A stretch of 64,000 bases of DNA, from NCBI GenBank assembly GCA_028287505.1, contig JAQBPN010000096.1:62001-126000 (forward strand). The letters run 5' to 3'. This DNA is from Fibrobacterota bacterium (lineage in GTDB: Bacteria; Fibrobacterota; Fibrobacteria; UBA11236). The notes beneath the pieces are model-generated. The model was not told the DNA's origin, searched no databases, and saw only the letters and a program-made list of their open reading frames with translations. The position numbers and the translations under genes are program-made. Numbering within the stretch: position 1 is the stretch's first letter; every line of letters begins with the position of its first letter. Shown here piece after piece: positions 51,671-63,485 of the stretch.

Positions 51671-52333
51671 TTGCGCGACACCATACCGCTTCCTTCCGAA
51701 TCCCTGATTGCCCGCTTGGCCCCGCTGGCGCCCGTGCCGGGACGACCCGATCTGGTCGCCCATCAGGCGCCGGACGTCTTCGCGGTATGGCAGACCTGGG
51801 AAAAGGAGAGCGGAGCAAAACAGGACATTCCCTATTGGGCCACCGTCTGGCCCGCCGCCTTGATGACCGCCAGATTTTTGGCGGCGAAGCCGGAAACGGT
51901 CGCGGGCCGGACCGTGCTCGACTTCGGATGCGGGGGCGGAGTCGCCGGCATCGCATCCATGAAGGCGGGAGCGGCCCGCGCGATCGCGAACGACATCGAC
52001 CCCGTCGCGTTATGGATGGCGGAACGCAACGCGGTCGCCAATGGAGTCTTCTTGCAGGTGGAGGATCGGAACCTGCTGGAATCCCCGCCTTCGCCCGATT
52101 GGGACGTCATTCTGGTCGCGGACCTTTTCTATGAAAAAACCGTGGCGGAAACGATGTTGCAATGGCTCGGGAACGCCCGGGCGCAAGGGGCCCAGGTCTT
52201 CATCGCCGATGCATCCCGCCCCTTTTCGCCCCGCACCGGAGTAAAGGTGCTGATGGAAGAGCGTTATCCCACCGATGCGGACCTGGAAGGGTCTTCCGAA
52301 CGGATCGTGCGCCTGCTCGCCTATCTTCCCTAA
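51671..52333 (+). CDS. Class I SAM-dependent methyltransferase (METTL20/ETFB-lysine type)
   Basis: This is a 220-residue methyltransferase. The opening PYWATVWPAALMTARFL is typical of the ETFB-lysine/nicotinamide-N-methyltransferase-like group. The SAM motif I is VLDFGCGGGVAGIASMKAG and the acidic motif II is ANDIDPVALWMAERNAVANG. Substrate-loop residues follow in VILVADLFYEKTVA (D/N-LF-Y). The likely target is a protein lysine, but a small amine cannot be excluded. The TTG start has a weak ribosome site and no in-frame ATG nearby, so the first residues are uncertain. It diverges from the radical-SAM gene. Confidence 0.85.
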   Translation: MRDTIPLPSESLIARLAPLAPVPGRPDLVAHQAPDVFAVWQTWEKESGAKQDIPYWATVWPAALMTARFLAAKPETVAGRTVLDFGCGGGVAGIASMKAGAARAIANDIDPVALWMAERNAVANGVFLQVEDRNLLESPPSPDWDVILVADLFYEKTVAETMLQWLGNARAQGAQVFIADASRPFSPRTGVKVLMEERYPTDADLEGSSERIVRLLAYLP

Positions 52334-52425
52334 GCGGATCTTCGAGGTTATTTTTTTCCCGTCAGATTCCGTCTTCCCCATTCCCCGGAAGCGGAACCGG
52401 GGCGCATGCGCTCCGGGGAGGTTCC

Positions 52426-54873
<2,448 letters not shown>

Positions 54874-54922
54874 TGCTTGACGGGAAGAAGCTCCCGCATC
54901 CGTCCGGACACGCCCGGGCCCG

Positions 54923-56758
54923 CTACCTGATCCGCTTGTAGATCACGAAGGACCGCGCCGGGAGTTCCAGGGAATCTTCCGCCTTCGCTGTGCGGGGAGC
55001 GTTCGATCCGGGGCCTCCCCAACGCTTGTCCGCCGAGTCCATCACCAGTTCCCATTCCCCGTCGCGGACCTGCGCCTCCATCCGGATCGGGTGGGTTTTG
55101 AAATTCAACATGCAGAATATCTCCCCCGTCTCCACATCCCCGGTCCCCTGGCTCCGCCGCCGCAGGAAGAAAGCCGGACCATGGCTGGACATTTCCATTC
55201 CCGCCCGATCGAGCCTGCGCAACGCGGGCAGCCGCTTCCGCAAGGCGATCAATTCCCGGTAGAAATCCAATGTCGTCCTATGCCGCCCGGAATCCATGCG
55301 GCTCCAATCCAGTTTCGAACGCCGGAAGGTTTCCGCCGCCGCCGGATCCGGAACGTCCTCGCCTTTATGCAGGTGGGCGAACTCCGCTTTGCGTCCCTCG
55401 CGGACCGCGTCCACCAGCTTCTTGTCCCCGTAGTCGGCGAAGAAAAGGAACGGATTGCTCTCCGCATACTCTTCGCCCATGAACAACAGGGGGATATAGG
55501 GGGAAACGAACATGGCTCCGGCCGCCAGCTTGTAGGATTCGAAATCGACGATCTCATTGAAGCGCTCGCCCAAAGGACGGTTGCCCACCTGATCGTGGTT
55601 CTGGATGAACACGATGAACTGTCCCGGAGGCCTCAACGCCGAGGAGGCTCCGAACCGTTTTCCGCGCGACGGGCAATATTCCCCCGCGTATACGAAGCCT
55701 TCCCGGTTGGCCTGCACGAACTGATCGGGAGCCCCGTAGTCCACGCGGTATCCGGATTTCTCCCCCCGGATCATGGCATCCACGCAATGCTGGAAATCGT
55801 CCAGCCATTGCGCCTGCATTCCGTATCCGCCCCCGTCCCTGCCCACCAATATGCCGGGATCGTTCAGGTCGCTTTCCGCGATCAAATGCCGCTGTCTGCC
55901 GTGCCGGGCGGAGAATTCCGTCACGCGCTCCTCCAGCTCCGCCAGGAAATGCCGCGCGGACATGTCATACATCTGGTGGGTCGCATCCAGGCGCAAGCCA
56001 TCCACGTGGAATTCCCGGAACCAGTACAACGCGTTCTCGATGAAATAGTCGCGCACCTGATCGCTCCAGGCCCCGTCGAAGTTGATGGCCTTGCCCCATG
56101 GGGTTCTGTAGTGATCCGTAAAGTAGGGAGCGAACTCCTGGAGATAGGTGCCCTCAGGTCCCAAATGATTGTAGATCACGTCCAATACCACCGCGAAGCC
56201 TTGGGCATGGCACGCGTCCACCAGGCGCTTGAAACCGTCCGGCCCTCCGTAAGTGTTCTGCACGGCGAAAGGGAATGCGCCGTCGTAGCCCCAGTTGTGG
56301 GCGCCGGGAAACTGGTTGACCGGCATGATTTCCAGGGTGTTGACCCCCAGCTCCTTGAGGTAGGGCAGCTTGGAGGCGATGGCTTCCAAGGAACCTTCGG
56401 CGGTGAAGGTTCCCGGATGGATCTCGTAAAAAATGGACTCATCCAGGGTTATTCCCTGCCAGGACTGATCTGTCCATGGGAAGGAACCGTGATCCAGGAT
56501 TTGCGAGCTCCCGTGCACCCCGTCCGGCTGGAAGCCCGAGGCCGGATCGGGTCTTGATGGGCCGCCATCGAGGCTGTATCCATACAGGTCTCCGGGCTGC
56601 ACGCCCTCCACCCTGGCTTCCCAGTATCCCTGATCGCGCGGTTGCAGAGGCTGCGACCCGCCGCCTCGGGTCAATTCCACACGCACATTTTTCGCCTTGG
56701 GCGCGAAAACCCTGAACACGCAGGATCCCCCGCCTTGATATAGCGCACCGACTTTCAT
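54923..56758 (-). CDS. treZ: Malto-oligosyltrehalose trehalohydrolase TreZ
   Basis: This is a 611-residue GH13 enzyme that releases trehalose from maltooligosyl-trehalose. It has an N-terminal CBM48-like fold (CVFRVFAPKAKNVRVELTRGG), then the block NWGYDGAFPFAVQNTYGGPDGFKRLVDACHAQGFAVVLDVIYNHLGPEG. The nucleophile is Asp258 in GLRLDATH, the acid lies in LIAESDLNDP and the third Asp in FIQNHDQVGNRPLGERF, all typical of TreZ. No TreY is present in the window, so the pathway must be completed elsewhere. The ATG 56758 has GGGGGAT upstream; an earlier start at 56800 is less likely. Confidence 0.93.
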   Translation of the reverse strand: MKVGALYQGGGSCVFRVFAPKAKNVRVELTRGGGSQPLQPRDQGYWEARVEGVQPGDLYGYSLDGGPSRPDPASGFQPDGVHGSSQILDHGSFPWTDQSWQGITLDESIFYEIHPGTFTAEGSLEAIASKLPYLKELGVNTLEIMPVNQFPGAHNWGYDGAFPFAVQNTYGGPDGFKRLVDACHAQGFAVVLDVIYNHLGPEGTYLQEFAPYFTDHYRTPWGKAINFDGAWSDQVRDYFIENALYWFREFHVDGLRLDATHQMYDMSARHFLAELEERVTEFSARHGRQRHLIAESDLNDPGILVGRDGGGYGMQAQWLDDFQHCVDAMIRGEKSGYRVDYGAPDQFVQANREGFVYAGEYCPSRGKRFGASSALRPPGQFIVFIQNHDQVGNRPLGERFNEIVDFESYKLAAGAMFVSPYIPLLFMGEEYAESNPFLFFADYGDKKLVDAVREGRKAEFAHLHKGEDVPDPAAAETFRRSKLDWSRMDSGRHRTTLDFYRELIALRKRLPALRRLDRAGMEMSSHGPAFFLRRRSQGTGDVETGEIFCMLNFKTHPIRMEAQVRDGEWELVMDSADKRWGGPGSNAPRTAKAEDSLELPARSFVIYKRIR

Positions 56759-56828
56759 CGCACGGCATCCCCCCGTCCCCGCGCGGCCCAATCCGGTCAC
56801 CGCCCAAGGACAATGGGAAAGAAAAATT

Positions 56829-57155
56829 TTACAGCTTGGATTCCAATTCCCGTTTGAGCTGGGCCAGAGGCAAGGCTCCCTGGAAGCGGTGGACTTCCTG
56901 GCCGCCCTTGAAGAGTATCATGGTGGGGATGGCCGAGATTTGGAATCGGTTGGCCAGCTGGGGCTTTTTCTCCGTGTCCACCTTGATGATGGTAAGGCGG
57001 CCTTTCCACTCTTTGGCCAGGTCCTTGAGCACCGGGTTCATCATCTTGCAAGGACCGCACCACTCGGCCCAAAAATCCGTCAGCACCGGCAAAGCCTGGG
57101 AGGAAATGAAGGTATCGAAATCCGTGGTCTGGGTGGTTTCCTGTTGGGTGGTCAT
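56829..57155 (-). CDS. trxA: Thioredoxin
   Basis: This is a 108-residue cytosolic thioredoxin. The redox motif WCGPC (Cys33/Cys36), the buried cis-Pro in AIPTMILF and a full-length thioredoxin fold are present. A longer frame to 57392 has no thioredoxin homology upstream of MTTQ, so I start at 57155. It is divergent from the dienelactone hydrolase gene. A TTAATA box near 57168 on the minus strand could belong to its promoter, but a -35 was not identified. Confidence 0.93.
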   Translation of the reverse strand: MTTQQETTQTTDFDTFISSQALPVLTDFWAEWCGPCKMMNPVLKDLAKEWKGRLTIIKVDTEKKPQLANRFQISAIPTMILFKGGQEVHRFQGALPLAQLKRELESKL

Positions 57156-57351
57156 GTTTCGATCCAGGGTGGGTTGACTATTAACATACATCCCCCGCCC
57201 GATGCCGAACCGTTTTTCTCCCGCCAAGATGTCAGGGATCATGCTTATCCATAGGCTTACCTCCTGGTTACCGTTACCGCCGGAAAAACGGTTGCACGGG
57301 GACTTGAAATCTTTTAGATCGTCAGAATTCGAAACCAAGGGAGATCCTTCC

Positions 57352-58155
57352 ATGCCCAAGCTCCGCATCCTTTCCGCCGCCTTCGCCCTCATCCTTTCCG
57401 TCTCGGCCCTTTCCGGAGCCGCGGTGAAAACGGAAATCGTCGCCTATAAACAGGATACCACCACCCTGGAAGGGCTGTTGGTGTATGATGGGGCCGCAAA
57501 GGGAAAGCAACCCGGCATCGTCCTGGGCCCGGATTGGATGGGCGTTTCCGATCTGGCGAAACAGTATGCTGAGAAAGTGGCAAAGCTCGGCTACGTAGTG
57601 TTGGTGGCCGACATATACGGGAAAAATGTCCGGCCCAAGGATATGAAAGAAGCCGGCGCCGCCTCCGACATCTACAAGAAAGACCGCGCCCTGATGCAGG
57701 CCCGCGTCCGGGCCGCCTATGATCAGCTCAGGAAATCCGCCCGGGTGGACACCAGCAGGCTTGCGGCCATGGGCTATTGCTTCGGCGGCGGCGTGGCGCT
57801 GGAACTGGCCCGGAGCGGCGCCCCTCTCAAAGGCACCATCACCTTCCACGGCAATCTGGACACGCCCCATCCGGAGCAGGCCAAGAACATCAAAGGCGAA
57901 GTGCTGGTGAACCATGGGGCCGACGATCCCTTCGTCACGCCGGACCAGGTCAAAGCCTTCACGGATGAAATGCGCGCGGGCGGGGTGGATTGGAGGCTGA
58001 TCAAATATGGCGGGGCCGTGCACGGCTTCACCAACCCCAACGCGGGCACCGACAACTCCAAAGGCATGGCCTATAACGCCAAGGCCGACAAGCGCTCCTG
58101 GCAGGCGATGGTTGATTTCTACCAGGAGATTTTCTCAGGCTCCGGAAGCCGTTGA
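57352..58155 (+). CDS. Secreted dienelactone hydrolase family protein
   Basis: This is a 267-residue exported alpha/beta hydrolase. A signal peptide (ILSAAFALILSVSALSGAA) is followed by IVLGPDWMGVSDLAKQYAEKVAKLGYVVLVADIYGKNVRP and the nucleophile elbow AAMGYCFGGGVALELA, with Cys as in true dienelactone hydrolases. The acid/histidine region is VNHGADDPFVTPDQV, then GAVHGFTNP. The natural substrate is unknown; periplasmic ester hydrolysis is likely. GGGAG is about ten bases before the ATG, and an in-frame extension upstream is ignored. Confidence 0.9.
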   Translation: MPKLRILSAAFALILSVSALSGAAVKTEIVAYKQDTTTLEGLLVYDGAAKGKQPGIVLGPDWMGVSDLAKQYAEKVAKLGYVVLVADIYGKNVRPKDMKEAGAASDIYKKDRALMQARVRAAYDQLRKSARVDTSRLAAMGYCFGGGVALELARSGAPLKGTITFHGNLDTPHPEQAKNIKGEVLVNHGADDPFVTPDQVKAFTDEMRAGGVDWRLIKYGGAVHGFTNPNAGTDNSKGMAYNAKADKRSWQAMVDFYQEIFSGSGSR

Positions 58156-58167
58156 AACCGGACCGGC

Positions 58168-58767
58168 CTATTTGCGTTGCAGCGTAAAATAGCAGGCGCG
58201 ATTTCCGCTTCCGCGGGTTAGCACCCGTTCCATGGACCGGGCCGGCAGAATCCCCTGGAATACCAATTCACCCGAGGGCAGGTAGCCCCTAAGCGAAGCG
58301 TCCTTCTCCAAAACCGGATAGCGAAGCAGGATATTCCCTCCTGGAAGCGGCTGCCAGGTAAACGTGGATGCCTCCGCCAATCCACCCCCGATTCCAATCG
58401 CGGTAGTGGCCGGCTGCAAATCATAGTCCCAGACGGAATTCCCGGACCCGGGGTAAAGGATGACTTGGTGGAAGGTCTTGTATCCGTCGCGGGTGACATC
58501 CACCACGCCGGAACCGGCCCGGGGCAGGCTATCGAACTTGTAGTTGCCCTGCGCATCGGTTTTCGCGCTGGTGAACAGGAACTCCTTGTTGGTGGCGGGA
58601 TTCCAATCATAGAGGGATAGGGTGGCTTGGCTTACCGGAAGACCCGTGGACTTATTCTTGACGGTTCCGGTCATGGTCGGACCAGCCATTACGATCGCAG
58701 GTATCCAAAGCGACAGGGTCAAGAAAGCAAGCCGGGTCCAAGTATCCTTCATCGCGACATTTTTCAT
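58168..58767 (-). CDS. Secreted protein with carboxypeptidase regulatory-like domain
   Basis: This is a 199-residue protein. A signal peptide (LAFLTLSLWIPAIVMAG) precedes a carboxypeptidase-regulatory-like beta sandwich (MTGTVKNKSTGLPVSQATLSLYD, FDSLPRAGSGVVDVTRDGYKTFHQVILYPG). The C-terminus (LRGYLPSGELVFQGILPARSM...RACYFTLQRK) resembles the short sorting-like module of other secreted proteins here. No enzymatic motif is present. The start is either ATG 58767 or the in-frame ATG at 58752; neither has a clear ribosome site. Confidence 0.72.
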   Translation of the reverse strand: MKNVAMKDTWTRLAFLTLSLWIPAIVMAGPTMTGTVKNKSTGLPVSQATLSLYDWNPATNKEFLFTSAKTDAQGNYKFDSLPRAGSGVVDVTRDGYKTFHQVILYPGSGNSVWDYDLQPATTAIGIGGGLAEASTFTWQPLPGGNILLRYPVLEKDASLRGYLPSGELVFQGILPARSMERVLTRGSGNRACYFTLQRK

Positions 58768-58877
58768 AAGCCTGAGGCTCCCTTCCGGTTCGCCCGATGC
58801 ATGGGGCGATGGTGACCGGAATCTATATCCCGGCGCCGGGAAATAGGGACAATCGGCCCATTTACCGGTTCATGGTG

Positions 58878-58908
58878 TTGTCCATGGACAACAAGCCCTT
58901 TCTATATT
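58878..58908 (+). promoter_or_regulatory. Candidate promoter of cydAB (near-leaderless)
   Basis: TATATT (58903-58908) is a near-perfect -10 box seven bases before the ATG at 58916, with TTGTCC (58878-58883) as a weaker -35 at 19 bases. The predicted transcript starts about 58915, one base before the start codon. Confidence 0.4.
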
Positions 58909-58915
58909 GGATTCC

Positions 58916-60280
58916 ATGCAGGACCTGCTGGCCGCCCGATCGCAGATGGCGGTCTCCCTCGGCTTTCACATCATCTTCGCGTCCATCGGCATGGCCATGC
59001 CTTTTCTCATGGCCATCTCCCATTACCGGTGGATCCGCACGGGCGAGACCGTCTACCTGGATCTCACCAAAGCCTGGTCGCGCGGCGTCGCCATCTTTTT
59101 CGCCACTGGGGCGGTTTCCGGGACGGCCCTCTCCTTCGAGCTCGGCCTGCTCTGGCCCAAATTCATGGAGCATGCCGGACCCATCATCGGCATGCCGTTT
59201 TCCTGGGAAGGCACGGCCTTCTTCCTGGAAGCCATAGCCCTCGGGCTTTTCCTATACGGTTGGAACCGCTTGTCTCCCTGGGTCCATTGGGGCGTGGGCC
59301 TGACCGTGGGCATCACGGGAGTCCTCTCCGGTATCTTCGTGGTCTGCGCCAATGCGTGGATGAACAGTCCCGCCGGCTTCGACTGGGTGGACGGACAGGC
59401 CCTCAACATCGATCCCGTAAGGGCCATGTTCAATCCCGGCTGGAAAACCCAGACCCTGCACATGACCCTGGCCGCATTCGAAGCGACCGGCTTCGCGGTG
59501 GGAGGCATCCACGCCTTGCTTCTGCTGCGCCGGCCCGCCTCCGCGCTGCATCGCGAGGCGTTCAAAATCGCCCTGCTGATCGGATCCATCGCCGCCCTGC
59601 TGCAACCTTTGAGCGGCGACCGGCTGGCCAAGGGGACCGCGCAGCGGCAACCGGCGAAGCTCGCCGCCATGGAGGCCCATTTCCACACCGAGAACGGCGC
59701 GTCGCTGATCCTCGGCGGGATTCCGGACCTCCAGGAGAAACGCGTGCGTTACGCCGTGAAACTGCCCACCCTGCTGAGTTTCCTCGCCCACGGGGACTTC
59801 CATGCCCAAGTGAAGGGCCTGGAGGATTTCCCGGAAAAGGATTGGCCGCCCGTCCTGATCGTGCACACCGCCTTCCAGGCCATGGTCGGCGCCGGCTCGG
59901 CCTTGGCGGCCCTGGGGCTGGCCTTTCTGGTCCTCTCCCTGCGCCGGTCCCGCCTGCTGCTGCACCGCCGCTTCCTGCTCGCCGCCGCCTTGGCCACTCC
60001 CCTGGGATTCCTGGCCCTGGAAGCCGGATGGGTGGTCACGGAAGTGGGCAGGCAACCGTGGATCATCTACGGGATCATGCGCACCGCGGAAGCAGTCACA
60101 CCCATGCCGGGCCTGGTCTATCCATTCCTGCTTTTCACCGCGGTCTACTTCTTCCTGGCCGCAGTGGTCTCCTGGCTCATGCTCCGGCATATCCGCGCCG
60201 CGGACCGCGAGTTCCCATCGGCTTCCTCCGCCGAGCCGGCCGGATCCGGGTCGCCGCTCCCGGAAGGGTCCCATGCCTGA
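58916..60280 (+). CDS. cydA: Cytochrome bd ubiquinol oxidase subunit I
   Basis: This is a 454-residue inner-membrane subunit with eight to nine helices. The b595/d-side histidine lies in SLGFHIIFASIGMAMPFLM and a second in KTQTLHMTLAAFEA. The quinol-site region DRLAKGTAQRQPAKLAAMEAHFHTE is followed by a short Q-loop, and the late motif GWVVTEVGRQPW is diagnostic of CydA. The length and short Q-loop put it in the cyanide-insensitive/short-loop group. The enzyme reduces O2 to water at low oxygen with quinol. I chose ATG 58916; TTG 58907 is possible. The stop overlaps cydB. Confidence 0.95.
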   Translation: MQDLLAARSQMAVSLGFHIIFASIGMAMPFLMAISHYRWIRTGETVYLDLTKAWSRGVAIFFATGAVSGTALSFELGLLWPKFMEHAGPIIGMPFSWEGTAFFLEAIALGLFLYGWNRLSPWVHWGVGLTVGITGVLSGIFVVCANAWMNSPAGFDWVDGQALNIDPVRAMFNPGWKTQTLHMTLAAFEATGFAVGGIHALLLLRRPASALHREAFKIALLIGSIAALLQPLSGDRLAKGTAQRQPAKLAAMEAHFHTENGASLILGGIPDLQEKRVRYAVKLPTLLSFLAHGDFHAQVKGLEDFPEKDWPPVLIVHTAFQAMVGAGSALAALGLAFLVLSLRRSRLLLHRRFLLAAALATPLGFLALEAGWVVTEVGRQPWIIYGIMRTAEAVTPMPGLVYPFLLFTAVYFFLAAVVSWLMLRHIRAADREFPSASSAEPAGSGSPLPEGSHA

Positions 60281-61325
60281 GATTCCCGCCGGCGGCTCCG
60301 CCATGCTCTGGGTGGTCATCCTGTTCCTGGGCGTGTCCCTGCTGCTTTATTGTCTGCTGGCCGGCGCGGACTTCGGGGCGGGCATCCTGGAGATTTTCAT
60401 GGGGCGGGAAAACCGCCGGGCCCAACGGGACATCATCGACAGGGCGCTGGGGCCCGTCTGGGAAGCCAACCACATGTGGCTCATCCTGATGGTGGTCATC
60501 CTGTTCATGGGCTTTCCCCTGGTCTACAGCAGCGTTTCCACCTATCTGCACCTGCCTCTCACCGCCATGTTGATCGGCATCATCGCCAGGGGTTGCTCGT
60601 TCACCTTCCGGCATTACGATGCGGTAAAGGGGCGGTCGCAACGATCGTACACGCTTTTCTTCATCTATTCCAGCGTCTGGACGCCGTTCTGGCTGGGCGT
60701 GGTGACGGGCGCGCTGGTTCCCGGAGGCATCGACCCGGCGGCGCGCGGGTATCTGGAAGGTTACGTATGGCCCTGGCTGAGGCCCTTTCCCCTGGCCCTG
60801 GGCGCATTCACCGTATGCCTGTTCGCGTTCCTGGCCGCCGTGTACCTGATCGGGGAAAGTCCGCCGGGAGCCTTGCGGAGGCGATTCGCCCGCAGGGCCG
60901 CCATCGCAAGCTCCGTGGCCGTGGCCGCGGGCGGTTTGGTTTTCTGGGCGGCCGAGCGGGACGGGGTCGATTTGGCGGCGCGCTTCATGGGGTCCGGAGC
61001 GGCGGCGGCCTGCGTGGTCGCCGCCACCTTCATCATGCCGGTGCTCTGGGCCGTTTTGGGCCAACAATGGGGCTGGGCGGCGCGTATGCTTGCGGGAAGC
61101 CAAGTGACCTTGATCCTGGGGGCCTGGTTCGTCGTGCAGTTCCCCATCCTGGTGAAAATGGGAAACGGCCGAGACCTGACGTTTTTCAACGCCCATGCCC
61201 CGGAAGCCACCCTGGATCAACTGGGCATCGCCCTCATCGTGGGCGCCGTCCTGATCCTGCCTGCCCTGTTTTTTCTGCTCAGGGTTTTCAAGTCTTCGGA
61301 AAGCCCGGCTTCCGGAGGGCATTGA
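60273..61325 (+). CDS. cydB: Cytochrome bd ubiquinol oxidase subunit II
   Basis: This is a 350-residue membrane partner of CydA with eight to nine helices. Typical CydB blocks are LYCLLAGADFGAGILEIFMGRENRRAQRDIIDRALGPVWEANHMWLILMVVILFMGFPLVYS and, later, WAVLGQQWGWAARM. It overlaps cydA by eight bases, giving coupled translation. No cydC/D or cydX is recognisable in the window; assembly genes would lie elsewhere. It is convergent with the lipoprotein gene at 61333. Confidence 0.95.
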   Translation: MPEIPAGGSAMLWVVILFLGVSLLLYCLLAGADFGAGILEIFMGRENRRAQRDIIDRALGPVWEANHMWLILMVVILFMGFPLVYSSVSTYLHLPLTAMLIGIIARGCSFTFRHYDAVKGRSQRSYTLFFIYSSVWTPFWLGVVTGALVPGGIDPAARGYLEGYVWPWLRPFPLALGAFTVCLFAFLAAVYLIGESPPGALRRRFARRAAIASSVAVAAGGLVFWAAERDGVDLAARFMGSGAAAACVVAATFIMPVLWAVLGQQWGWAARMLAGSQVTLILGAWFVVQFPILVKMGNGRDLTFFNAHAPEATLDQLGIALIVGAVLILPALFFLLRVFKSSESPASGGH

Positions 61326-61332
61326 TCCGGTT

Positions 61333-62670
61333 TTAAGGATTCCCGGCCAATGCGGGCTGACCCATGCCGATATAGGACTTGGCGATCACCACGTCGTCCA
61401 TGTGGAGCTTGGCGGGTTGGCTGGGATTGGCGCAGGCCGAATTCCCGTTGGCGCCGTTGGAGTACCAGCCGCCGATCTTGACGGTGTTCAGCTTGGCGTC
61501 CGCTCCCAACGAGCCGCGGATGGTGAGGTTCTGGCGCGCCGCCACCTGCACTCCATCCACCCACAGGCGCACGGCGCCGTCGGATTTCCCCGGGCTGTTG
61601 AGAACCACCTGGTATTCCAGCGCATACCATCTGCCGCGCTGGAAGGACGTGGTGGCGGCCACGTTGCCCCAATCGGAACCCTTGGGGGCGCCGTTGAAGA
61701 ACAGGCCCACGTCCCGCATGTCCGTCACGCCGCATTGGTCGCCTTTGGCGCTGCGGACCTCCAGGATGATGTCCACGTCGTTCATCTGCTTGGCGGTGTT
61801 GAAGGAGGAGACGCGTCCGATTTTCATGCCCTGGCCGAAATCGAATCCGGGTTCGAAATAATACCAGGCGCGCACGTTCACCGAGTCGGTATTGATGCCC
61901 ACGTTGGCGCCGCCGGCCTCCTCATTCTTCGCGTAGGTGATGTCGATGGCCTTTCTTCCCGAATGGGCGATGCCGGATTCGGAAAGGGAGAAAGGCTTGG
62001 CGCCCATGGATTTGAATACGCCGCATCCCGCGCTGCGGGCAGAGCCTCCGTTCCAACAGTCGAGACTTTGGTCCTCCAGGTCCGTGCTGAGAAGCACGTT
62101 GGGGCCCGCGGCGGGTATTGGCGGGATTACCGTCGGAACCGCCACCACCGGCGCGTCCAATGCCGGAACGGCGGGATTGGAAGGAGCGGCGTCCGCGGGC
62201 GTCCCTCCGGCGACGGGCGCGGCGGGTCCCGATCCGGAATCAATGGCCGGGGTTCCGGGATCGACCGCGGGGGATCCCTGGGGCTTTGCCCCGGCGGCCA
62301 GGATGGAGTCGACGACGGACATCGGCTTGGGGGCGTCTACCGCAGGGGTGGGAGTCGAGGCCACCGTCGGCGAAGCTGCGGCGGTATCCGAAGCCGCAGC
62401 GGTACCTATCGCCGGAACCGGATCCGCAGCCACCGCGGGAGCCGTGACCGGATCGGCGGCTATGGCGGAATCCTTGGCCGCACCCGCGACGGCAGCCACG
62501 TTCCCGGAGGCGGAATCCAACCGGGCCTTGGCCAGGCCGGCGGAATCGTTCCGGGTGACCGGATTCCCCTCCTCTTCGGAGACGCCCAGAGGCGATCCCC
62601 CTTGGGAGCAGGCTGCGATGATGAAGGTTGATAAAATGGAGGCCAACAGGGCGGATGGGGAATGGCGCAT
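61333..62670 (-). CDS. Lipoprotein with Pro/Ala linker and polysaccharide-lyase-like domain
   Basis: This is a 445-residue lipoprotein. The signal ends in a lipobox (LSTFIIAACSQ, Cys near residue 21). Residues ~50-190 are an Ala/Pro/Val/Asp-rich linker that should be extended. The C-terminal ~250 residues form a beta-jelly-roll of the alginate/heparin-lyase-like type: SGRKAIDITYAKNEEAGGANVGI, RAWYYFEPGFDFGQGMKIGRV and LWVDGVQVAARQNLTIRG. The likely target is a polysaccharide at the cell surface, but the catalytic class cannot be fixed from sequence alone. AAGGAA lies before the ATG. It is convergent with cydB, whose stop lies eight bases away. Confidence 0.8.
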   Translation of the reverse strand: MRHSPSALLASILSTFIIAACSQGGSPLGVSEEEGNPVTRNDSAGLAKARLDSASGNVAAVAGAAKDSAIAADPVTAPAVAADPVPAIGTAAASDTAAASPTVASTPTPAVDAPKPMSVVDSILAAGAKPQGSPAVDPGTPAIDSGSGPAAPVAGGTPADAAPSNPAVPALDAPVVAVPTVIPPIPAAGPNVLLSTDLEDQSLDCWNGGSARSAGCGVFKSMGAKPFSLSESGIAHSGRKAIDITYAKNEEAGGANVGINTDSVNVRAWYYFEPGFDFGQGMKIGRVSSFNTAKQMNDVDIILEVRSAKGDQCGVTDMRDVGLFFNGAPKGSDWGNVAATTSFQRGRWYALEYQVVLNSPGKSDGAVRLWVDGVQVAARQNLTIRGSLGADAKLNTVKIGGWYSNGANGNSACANPSQPAKLHMDDVVIAKSYIGMGQPALAGNP

Positions 62671-63121
62671 GCGCGGGTTCCTTCTCGATAATGGGCCTCA
62701 CTGCGCGCCGGGCCGATCCGGCCTGGCATACATTGGGAGCCCGTGGGTGGTTTTCGAGAGCCCTCGTCGCGTAGCGGCAATAAAGGACCGCTCCGGCTCT
62801 GGGCCGGCTGGGAGACAAGGACAATAGGCCGAACTGTTATCCGGGGTGGGAGGATCTGGCCAAGGGAATCATTTCCCCGCGGACCGGCTCCATGGACGCC
62901 CGCCCGGCATTGTATCGTGCCTGAGGCGGATGTCGATGCGACCTATCCTGGCGCCGCCCTTCCATCGGGGAGAACCATCTTTCGACCCAGGGAGTATAGA
63001 AAAGCGGAAAATCGAATTCCACCCATCGGGGATTGGCGCGGGTAAAATGATCGTATGAAGTAAAGGAAAGGTATGATAACCCCTGGAATGCCCGTATTTA
63101 CGGGCCTCCAGGACTTCCGCC
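62671..63121. other. Intergenic region without a recognised gene
   Basis: No ORF of plausible composition is present in these 451 bases. They hold the upstream region of the 61333-62670 lipoprotein gene and a hairpin (63082-63112) with outer arms CCTGG/CCAGG and inner arms GCCCGT/ACGGGC. That hairpin lies ten bases past the stop of the CPxCG gene and may end its transcript, although it has no T-run. Confidence 0.4.
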
Positions 63122-63325
63122 TCAGGCCGTGTCGTCCTCGGACCGGAGCTTCATGACCGGCTCACCCCGTGCCCCAGAGGTTACGGTCACTTCGATGGGA
63201 CGGCAGCAGACGGTGCAATCGCTGATGAATTCCTGGGGGAGGTTTTCGCTCAGATCGATTTCCATGGTTTGCCGTTCCCCGCAATAGGGGCAGCGCGATA
63301 CGAAGTTCCGAAGGCCCGTGGTCAT
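63122..63325 (-). CDS. CPxCG-motif zinc-ribbon protein
   Basis: This is a 67-residue small cytosolic protein. CPYCG at residues ~12-16 and CTVC at ~38-41 form a four-cysteine zinc ribbon, the layout of the CPxCG cysteine-rich family of unknown function. The remaining residues are acidic and beta-rich. It is a single gene with its start at 63325. A hairpin follows the stop. Confidence 0.82.
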   Translation of the reverse strand: MTTGLRNFVSRCPYCGERQTMEIDLSENLPQEFISDCTVCCRPIEVTVTSGARGEPVMKLRSEDDTA

Positions 63326-63485
63326 GGTCCAGGGAATCTAGGTTTTACCCGGGCCGCGAGCAATGAAGGCGGGACCCGGAATGGAAATTCCCAGAGGAAA
63401 GCATCCCTTCCGGTGCAAAAGGTTTGAACGCATGCCCGCCTTTTGTTTATTAGTAAAGAAACCAGACACCCTCAGCCGGGAAACC

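Noticed and set aside
62743-63058. Plus-strand ORFs of 70-100 residues in the intergenic region
   Set aside because: They have no ribosome site, no homology and overlap each other in different frames; composition does not resemble real genes.
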